Shown here one piece after another: positions 17,560 through 24,639 of a stretch of DNA of 34,381 nucleotides (its first letter is position 1; each line of letters starts with the position of its first letter). The notes below the pieces were generated by a model. The model saw nothing but the letters and a program-made list of their open reading frames with translations, made no database searches and had not been told where the DNA came from. The translations under genes and the position numbers were made by a program. The DNA is from an uncultured Granulicella sp. (GTDB lineage: Bacteria > Acidobacteriota > Terriglobia > Terriglobales > Acidobacteriaceae). The stretch is taken from assembly GCA_937873265.1 (NCBI GenBank), contig CALMVL010000242.1, positions 1 to 34,381 on the forward strand, given 5' to 3'.

Positions 17560-18939
17560 TCAGACGCTCGGTGATTGGTGCTTGAACGGGCAGGCCTGCC
17601 CGGCGAAGTGCCGCTCAGCGAGGCGCAGGTGTCGCGCGTGCAGAACCATCCCTGTGCCGAGAACCAGTTGCGTGAGACTGCGCGTGACGTCTTCCACACG
17701 ATCGCGCGCCCAGAGGAACGAAAGGAGAAATCTTCGCCGTCGCACGCTCGTGCCGATGTGTCTGGGCTCAAGCAGGCACGGACCGCGATGTGGAATGGAG
17801 CGCGTGTGCGAAACCGAAGAGTGCACGGTGAAGTGCCGCAGGAACTCGCGCGCCGCCGCTCGCATGGTCACGAGCGAGATCGCTTGGGCCGGGCACGGCC
17901 GGTTCGCAGCGACACCGAACGGGATGTACGTCGAATCGCGCGCGGCATGGTCCTTCCATCGATCCGGGTCGAAGCGATCCGGATCGCGGAAGCCTGTTCT
18001 CTGGTAGTCGGCGTAGTGGAAGCAGAGGACCGAGCCCTTGTCCAAGACCGTCTGCTCATCGACGACGATCTCCTCCGTCGTGATGCGATGGGCGATACCG
18101 AAGAGCGGGTACTGCCGAAGTGTCTCGGCGATGACGCGGTCATACGCGCGGTCGTCCGGTTCGGCCAGCAGCTCCTGTTGTACGGCGGGGTTCTGCGCTA
18201 GCACCAGCAGCAGGTGCGTCATGGCTTCCGACATCTGCACGATAGCGGTATTGAAGAAGACACCCTGAAGATACAAGGCCTGCTCCTTCTGCGACAGGCC
18301 GGAAGGCAGGGCATGAATCGGCTCTCCGCTGCGGATCTGCTGCAGCAGATAGGCGGTCAGCCGGTCGCGCCTGCCCATGTGGCGCAGACCGGAGCACTTC
18401 AGGGCGGTCACCACGTCGTTGGCGTTCCCGATGATGAGTCGCTGTGCCTCGTTTGTGCCGGGGTTGCCAAACACCACCTCGTGGTAGAACCTCGCCCACA
18501 CCCGCATCATCGTGTCCCGCAGACGGATGAGGCTGGTGCGGTTGCGTTGGAGGTCGCCGCAGACATCCGCCATACACCGCGCTGCCATCTGTTCCGCTTT
18601 GCTGTTGGGAATGGAGAGGACCTGCCGTGTTACTTTTGCCACCTCGTCGTACCGATCGCCTGCTTCCAGGTGCTCCTGATGCACCTCCGCGCCGGGCGAG
18701 AGCCAATACCAGAAAAGATCGGAGAGCGCGGCGCCCTCGCTGCGTCCGTTTGCGGCAGGGTGCGCATAGACGCGCTTGAACTGGGACGCGTCCACCAGCT
18801 TGCCCGGAATGGCGATCCCTTCCGGTCCATTGACGCCCTCGAAGATGCGTTCTCGCAACGCCAGCACAGCCTGCGGAAGCCAGAACGGCGAACTCCCAAG
18901 AGCGGCGGCGCCGCCGCAGATCGCCATCAGTTCCACCAT
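17560..18939 (-). CDS. Atypical cytochrome P450
   Basis: This 459-residue soluble heme monooxygenase-like protein lacks a membrane anchor. It has the K-helix motif AETLRQYP (Glu272, Arg275), a PERF-like segment DPDRFDPDRW (about 319-328) and a heme-ligand loop FGVAANRPCPA with Cys349. Two positions of the usual FGxGxxRxCxG are changed: both glycines flanking the Arg/Cys core are Ala. The I-helix (about 226-240, GVFFNTAIVQMSEAM) lacks the oxygen-activating acid-Thr pair. A C-terminal tail of about 110 residues follows the Cys, longer than usual. It may therefore do non-standard chemistry. ATG at 18939 (GGAGGA just upstream) overlaps the oxidase gene by 13 bases; ATG at 18927, in a TGATG overlap, is the alternative. 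Confidence 0.8.
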   Translation of the reverse strand: MVELMAICGGAAALGSSPFWLPQAVLALRERIFEGVNGPEGIAIPGKLVDASQFKRVYAHPAANGRSEGAALSDLFWYWLSPGAEVHQEHLEAGDRYDEVAKVTRQVLSIPNSKAEQMAARCMADVCGDLQRNRTSLIRLRDTMMRVWARFYHEVVFGNPGTNEAQRLIIGNANDVVTALKCSGLRHMGRRDRLTAYLLQQIRSGEPIHALPSGLSQKEQALYLQGVFFNTAIVQMSEAMTHLLLVLAQNPAVQQELLAEPDDRAYDRVIAETLRQYPLFGIAHRITTEEIVVDEQTVLDKGSVLCFHYADYQRTGFRDPDRFDPDRWKDHAARDSTYIPFGVAANRPCPAQAISLVTMRAAAREFLRHFTVHSSVSHTRSIPHRGPCLLEPRHIGTSVRRRRFLLSFLWARDRVEDVTRSLTQLVLGTGMVLHARHLRLAERHFAGQACPFKHQSPSV

Positions 18940-19997
18940 GGCTCCTCCGCAGGTTGCATCCGCAGAATGCCGGTGTTGAGCTGGCCGGGGCAGCGGAAAC
19001 CGGTGAGGGCCAAGGCGCGTTCGGTTTCGGCGCGCAGCGTTTCGAGCATGTCGAGCACACCCTGCTCGCCGTCCATGGCCAACGCCCAAAGTACCGGCCG
19101 GCCGACCCCCACGGCGGTCGCACCCAACGCAAGCGCTTTCACCACGTCGGTCCCGCGCCGTATCCCTCCATCTAAAAAGACTGGGATGGCGCCGTCGACC
19201 GCCTCCACGATCGGTGGTAATAAATCAAGCGTGGACGGCACGGTGTCCAGCTGACGTCCACCGTGGTTCGAGACGAGGATGCCGTCGACGCCACACGCGA
19301 CGGCCAGCTTCGCGTCTGCCGGATGCGCTAAGCCCTTCAGCACGAGCTTCAACGCGGTGCGCTCCCGCAACCAGGAGAGTTCCTTCCAGGAAAGCTCCGG
19401 CGAGAACACGATGCTTCTCACCCGGCTGGTGGACCCCACTGTTTCGCGCAGGTTTTCGCAGCGCATGCCGGCCGGCAGGTCATTGAAGCCGTTGCGGGCA
19501 TCCCGCGAGCGATGTCCGAAGACGGGCGAATCGACCGTGATCACGAGCGCGGTGCAGCCGGCTGCTTCGGCCCGCCGCACCAGATCTTCGGTCCACCCCA
19601 GATCCGGTTGCAGGTACAGTTGGAACCACGTTTTTCCAGCAGCGGCGGCCACCTGCTCCAGCGCCACTGTGGAGGCCATGCTGGCGATCAGGATCACGCC
19701 AGCCCTGCGCGCGGCACGTGCCGTGGCGCATTCGCCCTCCTCGTGCGCCAGCTTGTGGAATGCCGTCGGCGAAATCAGCACGGGCATGGAAGCAGTCTGC
19801 CCGAACAGAGTGACGCGGAGGTCTGGTTGCCCGGCTCCGGTCAGCACGCGGGGCACAAGACCGACACGGGCGTATGCCGCTCGGTTTGCTCGCACAGTCA
19901 GCTCATCATCCGCGCCTCCTGCGATGTAGTCGGCAATTTTGGGATCGAGGCATCGCTTCGCCTCAGCTTCCAGTTCTTGCAATGCGAGATGTTCCAT
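18927..19997 (-). CDS. FMN-dependent alpha-hydroxy-acid oxidase/dehydrogenase (glycolate/lactate oxidase family)
   Basis: This 356-residue TIM-barrel flavoenzyme oxidises (S)-2-hydroxy acids to 2-oxo acids. Its residue pattern matches plant glycolate oxidase closely: Tyr24 in ADYIAGGADDE, Gln127 and Tyr129 in WFQLYLQ, Thr155 in VITVDSP, Arg164, Lys221, catalytic His245 with Arg248 in SNHGGRQLD, and the FMN phosphate loop DGGIRRGTD (277-285). All catalytic positions are retained, so it should be active. The substrate (lactate, glycolate, mandelate or a peptide/cofactor precursor as in MftD) cannot be told from sequence. No membrane insert is evident, unlike LldD. The ATG at 19997 has AGGGAG 7 bases upstream. 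It sits between the FAD enzyme (60-base gap) and the P450 (overlap), implying a shared pathway. Confidence 0.92.
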   Translation of the reverse strand: MEHLALQELEAEAKRCLDPKIADYIAGGADDELTVRANRAAYARVGLVPRVLTGAGQPDLRVTLFGQTASMPVLISPTAFHKLAHEEGECATARAARRAGVILIASMASTVALEQVAAAAGKTWFQLYLQPDLGWTEDLVRRAEAAGCTALVITVDSPVFGHRSRDARNGFNDLPAGMRCENLRETVGSTSRVRSIVFSPELSWKELSWLRERTALKLVLKGLAHPADAKLAVACGVDGILVSNHGGRQLDTVPSTLDLLPPIVEAVDGAIPVFLDGGIRRGTDVVKALALGATAVGVGRPVLWALAMDGEQGVLDMLETLRAETERALALTGFRCPGQLNTGILRMQPAEEPWWN

Positions 19998-20057
19998 TCC
20001 TGCGCTCCCTGGCGTTGCTGCGTGCGCGACGTTCTGCGGAAGTCCCGGCTCCAGCCT

Positions 20058-21677
20058 TTATGCCAGGGACAACGTCCTGTCCGTCGGTGAAGTCGGATCT
20101 TGCATGAAGCCCATCCTGCTCGCAACACTTGCCTGCTTGCCTCCGCTGAGCGCCCGTGCGAAGAACGCCTGCAAAGGCCGGTGGTGCGCAGGGCCGTTCC
20201 ACTCGTTCTCGAGGTTCTCGCTCACGTGGTGCGTGGCGACCAGTTGGCCGCTCGCGTACCAGCGCACCACGGGATGCAGATATTGCGCCTCATGCGCCTC
20301 CTCCGCGCTGTTCTGCGCGATACGTCTCACGGAGATGTCGAAGGGGTCGACCTGATCGTGGTTGGGGCCATACTCCAGTGTGATCAGGAAACAGCAGTCG
20401 GCCTTGCCCAGGTCAGTCGTCGTCACGAGATCGACCGGAAGCTCCTGCAGGTACGTCGCCGCGCCGTCCGTCGAAATTGACACCATGTCGCAGAGAAAGC
20501 CGAACTGCTGCCAAAGCGCGGAGGTTCGGTTGGCACGCGCCAAGACCGCTTCGGTGAGAGAGCCGGGGTCAGCAGGGAGAGAAACGCTGGGCCACGAGAC
20601 GCCTTCGTACCGCTGTTCCAGAATGTGGTGGAGCGCGCGTACCCCATATCGAAATCCATGCACAAACCCGCTGGTGGACCGCTTGTAGTCCCGCGCCTGC
20701 ATCAGCGTTCCGGCGAAGTACAGGTCGGGAATGTTGGTGGACTCCCAGGCGGCTGTTTGCGCCGGAAATCGGTCGTTGATCGTCAGCTCCGGACGAAGCG
20801 TTTCTTCGAAGATGGACGACGCAAATCGGAAGCCGGCGCACAGAATCACACGGTCGTAGACCAGCTCTTTTTCTGTCTCGTCGGCGCGAGAGAAGCGGAA
20901 GGTCACGCGATAGCTCTGCTCGTTCGTGCGTTCGATCCGCACGACCGTTCCGTCGAGCAGCGCGTTCTGCGACTTCAGCTGATAGCTGTCGAGAAAGTTG
21001 TTGTTCACGGCGCGCAGATGCCCGACGAAGTGGGTCCGCCAAGCCAGTCGGATGGCGCTCGGCCCCGCTACATGAATCACCGCCGCAGATTCCATCAGGT
21101 TGTCGGCGGTCTCGAATGCGGAGTTGCCCTTGCCGATAATCAGAACGCGCTGATTGACAAAGCCGGCTGGATCGACCGGCATGTCGGAGTACCGCTCTGC
21201 GAACTCGATTCCTGGAATGGCTGGAACGTTGATTTCAGAAACGCCGGTCGCCAGGATCAAGCGCTTCGCCGTGTAACTCTGGCCGTGCTCGTCGGTGACC
21301 ACGAAATTCTTCTCGCGGCTGATGCGGTGCACCCGCGTGTTGTATTGAATGCGAAGGCGCGAGACAGAAGCGAAGTCGGCGAGGTAGCGCACCATCTCCG
21401 CAGCCGGTGGAAAGTACTTTGCACTGTACTGGGTAAACCGAAGCGAAGGGTCGTCACTCAACAGCGAATTCCAATCCATGCGGAGGTTCATCTCCGGATC
21501 ATCCACGCCCGTGTGCGGCTTGTTGATGGAGATCAGCGTGCGATGCCGTGGGTATTGGGTAAAGAAGGTTCCGGGCTGAGCGCCGGCCTCCAGAATGAGG
21601 TAGTCTCTCCCTGCCTGTTCGAGGAAATAGCCCAGCTGCAGACCCGCTGGTCCGGCGCCGATGATGAGATAGTCCAT
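20058..21677 (-). CDS. FAD-dependent oxidoreductase, FOXRED2/flavin-monooxygenase-like
   Basis: This 539-residue two-dinucleotide-binding flavoprotein is the first gene of the eight-gene operon. An FAD-binding GxGxxG (GAGPAG, 7-12) starts the protein. A second Rossmann motif, GKGNSA (182-187), should bind NAD(P)H. The ATG loop ILATGV (141-146) and a second FAD contact, IPDLYFAGTLMQARDY (316-331), are present. The C-terminal about 190 residues have no motif I recognise. The overall plan resembles FOXRED2 and bacterial FMO-like proteins, which oxygenate or reduce small substrates. ATG at 21677 was chosen because AGGAGG lies 4 bases upstream and the FAD motif starts at once; the upstream in-frame extension runs through a promoter-like region. 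Substrate unknown. Confidence 0.85.
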   Translation of the reverse strand: MDYLIIGAGPAGLQLGYFLEQAGRDYLILEAGAQPGTFFTQYPRHRTLISINKPHTGVDDPEMNLRMDWNSLLSDDPSLRFTQYSAKYFPPAAEMVRYLADFASVSRLRIQYNTRVHRISREKNFVVTDEHGQSYTAKRLILATGVSEINVPAIPGIEFAERYSDMPVDPAGFVNQRVLIIGKGNSAFETADNLMESAAVIHVAGPSAIRLAWRTHFVGHLRAVNNNFLDSYQLKSQNALLDGTVVRIERTNEQSYRVTFRFSRADETEKELVYDRVILCAGFRFASSIFEETLRPELTINDRFPAQTAAWESTNIPDLYFAGTLMQARDYKRSTSGFVHGFRYGVRALHHILEQRYEGVSWPSVSLPADPGSLTEAVLARANRTSALWQQFGFLCDMVSISTDGAATYLQELPVDLVTTTDLGKADCCFLITLEYGPNHDQVDPFDISVRRIAQNSAEEAHEAQYLHPVVRWYASGQLVATHHVSENLENEWNGPAHHRPLQAFFARALSGGKQASVASRMGFMQDPTSPTDRTLSLA

Positions 21678-22088
21678 GGTCCCTCCTGCTGTGCCGCTGC
21701 CGGTTGACGACTCTTGAACTCTGGTCCTGAGGTCGAATCCCGCCGGAACGGCTTCTGTTCTCTGTTTGTAGGGCATCGGTACGCAGCATTTGTCACCAGG
21801 TTGTCACCCGGAGGTCATCCTTCATCGACCTGCTCGAAAAGAACCTCCGCCCCGCAGGAAGTAAGGGGAACGGGTCGAACTGCGGCAGGTGTGAGATGGG
21901 GAGCTGCGGCAACTCCGGCCCGCCGGAGCGGAGAGCATCGGAGCGGAGCTGACCTGAGCGAATGTCAGCGCGAAGACGCTGTTTCACACCACGAAGTTGT
22001 GAGGACATCAGCGTCGCTGAGGCGTTCTGCTCGCAACCTGGAACGCTAGTCGGAGAGGGTGCGACGTGGTTGCGCTTCGGAAATCGAT
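21678..22088. other. Intergenic region upstream of the eight-gene operon
   Basis: This 411-base region separates the FAD-enzyme start from the end of the winged-helix/propeller gene. It contains the 11-bp-period repeats at 21790-21819 and, on the minus strand, a TACAAA (-10-like) at 21770-21765, about 88 bases before the ATG. I see no convincing protein or RNA gene. Open frames here lack ribosome-binding sites and family resemblance. Confidence 0.6.
21790..21819. promoter_or_regulatory. Tandem 11-bp-period direct repeats: candidate response-regulator box
   Basis: TTGTCACC occurs at 21790-21797 and again at 21801-21808, and a degenerate copy AGGTCATC follows at 21812-21819, each offset by exactly 11 bp. 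PhoB/OmpR-type regulators bind adjacent direct repeats at this period, and the Escherichia coli Pho box is built from CTGTCAT units. The repeats cover the expected -35 position of the TACAAA at 21770-21765 on the minus strand. They lie 113 bases before the first gene of the operon that encodes such a regulator. One caveat is that the TGTCA orientation is opposite to the direction of operon transcription. Confidence 0.5.
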
Positions 22089-24440
22089 CTATGGCGTTGC
22101 TAGATCCAGGGTATAAAGGTTTCCGGTTCCGACCCGAGGTTGAACCAGGGGCTCGCCTCGCGACGTGAGGCCCCCGAAAAAGTAATTGGCAGCTTCTCCG
22201 TCGTGAAAGTTTCCAAGGTCAGCCACGGTTTGCATCGCTCCACTCGGAACGTCTACCCGTAAAATCGGTTCACGGTCTGCGAGAAACGCATGAAGATAGA
22301 CCGCTTTGCTGTCCGCGCTCCAGACTGGGTCGGCGGCGCTTGTGGAAGCCAGACGCTGCCACTGACGAAGGGCGACATCGTAGAGCATCACGCTCTTTTG
22401 GTCTAACGTAAGCGCCACGATCCAATGTCCATCGGGCGACCATCGCGGGCTAAAAAGATTCTCAGAGTTTGGAATCTGCTCCATCCGACGCGTAGAAAGA
22501 TCAATGATCTGGAGGGTGTGAGAGCCGCTCTCCTTCCCCATCAGATCCGGCTCACGGCCAAACACCAGACGGCTGCCGTCAGGGGACCACCCCGGGTCAG
22601 CGGCGTTGCGCGCTTCGTCCAGCAAGGCCTCGGCCTTGCCTCCGCTTGCGTCCACAAGGTAGATCTGCCAGACGCCTCCAGACCGCCTCGCCATCACAGC
22701 CAGTCGTCTTCCGTCCGGCGACCAGTGCGCAAGAAAAACCTCCAGCGCATCCGAGGTAAGCCGAACCTTGTCGGAGCCATCCGCACGTGCGCGCCAGAGC
22801 TTTTCGTGAATGTCGGTCCATGCGACCCACTTGCCGTCTCTGGAAAATTCGATACGGTTGGCGTCCGCAAGGAACGACGGCGCGGAGCGAAACTCTTTCC
22901 GATCGGGATCGAACTGCTGCAGACCAGAGGGAGCCTCCAACCCAACGAAGAAGATGCGGTTGCCGCTTCGCGCGGCGACGGGAGAAAGGGAGCGCAGAGG
23001 TCCGTTTGTGAGTTGAACGACCTTCGCGCGACCCCCAAAACCTTTGAGCTGCCACAGATTGTCGTTTGCCTGGAAGACATAGGACTTCCCGTCCGGCAGC
23101 CACACGCCACAACACGCCGAAAGATGTTCAGAGCCCTCAAATTTGACAGGTCGGGGCGTGTGGCTTCCGCTTTCCATCTCCCAGAGAGCCGCCGCATGGG
23201 TAACGGGGTCGAACAGGGTGAAGCGCAGCAACTTCCCGTCGGGGGACCAGCGCAACCAAAACGCTCGGCCAGGAAGTTTGGCATATGTCGCTGAAGAGTC
23301 TTCATTCGGACCAATCTCAGCCAAATCGTTGCCGGTGGCGTACAGGATGCTGGCGCCGTCGGGCATCCAGGCGGCATCATGGGCGAGCACCCCTGGGATC
23401 CGCCGTCCGCTGCCGCCCGCGGAGGGAACAACCCACAGCGGCTGCTCCGATTCGGTCGACTGCTGGCTCCGCAGAAGTAGCGTCGATCCGTCCTTTGAAA
23501 TATCGGTCAGCGAATTGGATGCAATCTCATCGGGCACGGCAATTCCCTGCACCTCGCCGGTATCCACGTCAATGTCGGACAGACGGGGACGGCCGTTCAC
23601 CATCACCGAAGTCAACAAACGGTCTCCGTCCATTGCCATGGTCAGAAAGCTTTCCGGGTTCGGCGGACCAAGCGAGATCGGAACGTAGTGGGTCACCTGG
23701 TCGACCCGAAAGGGGGCCGCCTTGGACGCGTGCGGGAAGAGAAAGCGACCGCCGAGGGCACCGGCCAGAAGCGCTCCCGCGGGGAGGGTCAGATACCAGA
23801 GTGTGGCGTGGGAACGGTTGGCCACAGGTCGGTCCGCAATGAGATTCGGCCGTCCCTCGTACGGTAGAGGTGCGTGGTCGAGAACGTCCTGCTGGGCTGT
23901 CGACTCCGCTTTGTGTCCGTGCGCGGTAAGCGATATCGGCGCCGGTGCAGGTGATTGTCTCTGCGTCTCCGCTCGTTCCATTCCGACCACATCCGTCCAC
24001 CCGTCAGTGACAAGTGTCGAAGTCGGAGTCACCTCCTGCGCCGGCCCATCTGGTGCGCGGTTAACAGGGGAGGTCTGGATAACGGTGACGGGAGCAATAA
24101 ATCGGTACCCGCGCTTTGTGAGAGTCTGCACAAACCGTGGATTCTCGGCAGAGTCCCCTAACGCCTCTCGAATTTTATTGATGGCCGCGGCGATCGCCTG
24201 GTCGAAATCGACGTTGGTGTTGACCCCCCAGATTTCGAGCTGCAGCTCTCTCCGGGTAACGATGTCGCCAGGTCGTTCCAGCAGCGTGGCAAGCACCCGG
24301 AACGGCTGCCTCGGCAGTTTAATCTTGTGACCGCCCTTCCAGAGCTCCCCGGAATGCAGGTCTGCTTCAAAAAGGCCGAACGCTACACGGTCCGCGTTCT
24401 CTCTGGTCGTCAAGCGCATCTCCTTCTTGCGACATTCCAT
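22089..24440 (-). CDS. Winged-helix (CadC/ToxR-type) membrane regulator with TolB-like beta-propeller
   Basis: This 783-residue fusion protein is typical of Acidobacteriota. The N-terminal OmpR-type winged helix (about 18-116) includes KLPRQPFRVLATLLERPG, AIAAAINKIREALGD and the hairpin TKRGYRFIAPV. There is no receiver domain. A Pro/Ser/Thr linker leads to one membrane helix (about 213-235). The remaining about 540 residues are repeated WD40/PD40 (TolB) blades with motifs such as WSPDG, FSRDGKWVAW and WSPDGSRLVFGRE, forming a periplasmic propeller. It is probably a one-component sensor acting from the membrane. ATG at 24440 lacks a ribosome-binding site and overlaps a 12-bp palindrome. A TTG at 24413 with AAGGAG 6 bases upstream would remove nine residues and is a good alternative. 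It is divergent from the TonB-dependent receptor. Confidence 0.9.
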   Translation of the reverse strand: MECRKKEMRLTTRENADRVAFGLFEADLHSGELWKGGHKIKLPRQPFRVLATLLERPGDIVTRRELQLEIWGVNTNVDFDQAIAAAINKIREALGDSAENPRFVQTLTKRGYRFIAPVTVIQTSPVNRAPDGPAQEVTPTSTLVTDGWTDVVGMERAETQRQSPAPAPISLTAHGHKAESTAQQDVLDHAPLPYEGRPNLIADRPVANRSHATLWYLTLPAGALLAGALGGRFLFPHASKAAPFRVDQVTHYVPISLGPPNPESFLTMAMDGDRLLTSVMVNGRPRLSDIDVDTGEVQGIAVPDEIASNSLTDISKDGSTLLLRSQQSTESEQPLWVVPSAGGSGRRIPGVLAHDAAWMPDGASILYATGNDLAEIGPNEDSSATYAKLPGRAFWLRWSPDGKLLRFTLFDPVTHAAALWEMESGSHTPRPVKFEGSEHLSACCGVWLPDGKSYVFQANDNLWQLKGFGGRAKVVQLTNGPLRSLSPVAARSGNRIFFVGLEAPSGLQQFDPDRKEFRSAPSFLADANRIEFSRDGKWVAWTDIHEKLWRARADGSDKVRLTSDALEVFLAHWSPDGRRLAVMARRSGGVWQIYLVDASGGKAEALLDEARNAADPGWSPDGSRLVFGREPDLMGKESGSHTLQIIDLSTRRMEQIPNSENLFSPRWSPDGHWIVALTLDQKSVMLYDVALRQWQRLASTSAADPVWSADSKAVYLHAFLADREPILRVDVPSGAMQTVADLGNFHDGEAANYFFGGLTSRGEPLVQPRVGTGNLYTLDLATP

Positions 24441-24450
24441 CGTATACGAT
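24439..24450. promoter_or_regulatory. Perfect 12-bp palindrome ATCGTATACGAT
   Basis: ATCGTATACGAT is its own reverse complement and lies at the 5' end of the regulator gene. If translation starts at the TTG at 24413, the palindrome sits 26-37 bases before it, in a promoter or operator position. If ATG 24440 is used, it overlaps the start codon. Confidence 0.4.
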
Positions 24451-24487
24451 CTGCGCGAAGCGATAAATGGAAGACCGCAAACTACTG

Positions 24488-24587
24488 AGCCGTAACGGCT
24501 AACGAATGAATAAGAAATCTAGAGAAAGAGAAGCCAACGACTATTGCGTAAATTCGAGCCGTGAGAGGAGGGTGACCATCGAGCCGT
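24488..24587. promoter_or_regulatory. Cluster of AGCCGT motifs between regulator and receptor genes
   Basis: AGCCGT-A-ACGGCT (24488-24500) is a perfect inverted repeat. The same hexamer recurs as TCGAGCCGT at 24554-24562 and TCGAGCCGT at 24579-24587, 25 bp apart. Four half-sites in 100 bases of a divergent promoter region suggest binding sites for a local regulator, most simply the winged-helix protein encoded alongside. Confidence 0.4.
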
Positions 24588-24639
24588 CACTGCGGGCGCG
24601 GAGCGATGCAGCACAGAACACTTTCCCGGAGAAGAAGCA

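Noticed and set aside
17460-17771. N-terminal extension of the antiporter by 104 residues
   Set aside because: It would overlap the P450 C-terminus, is hydrophilic and Arg/Ser-rich, and the ATG at 17459 has its own ribosome-binding site directly before TM1.
18940-19089. N-terminal extension of the P450 by 50 residues
   Set aside because: It lies wholly within the hydroxy-acid oxidase gene and is Arg/His-rich; the internal ATG with GGAGGA is more credible.
21730-21745. GGTCGAATCCCGCC resembling a tRNA T-arm
   Set aside because: No acceptor, D or anticodon arms can be folded around it; it is a chance match.
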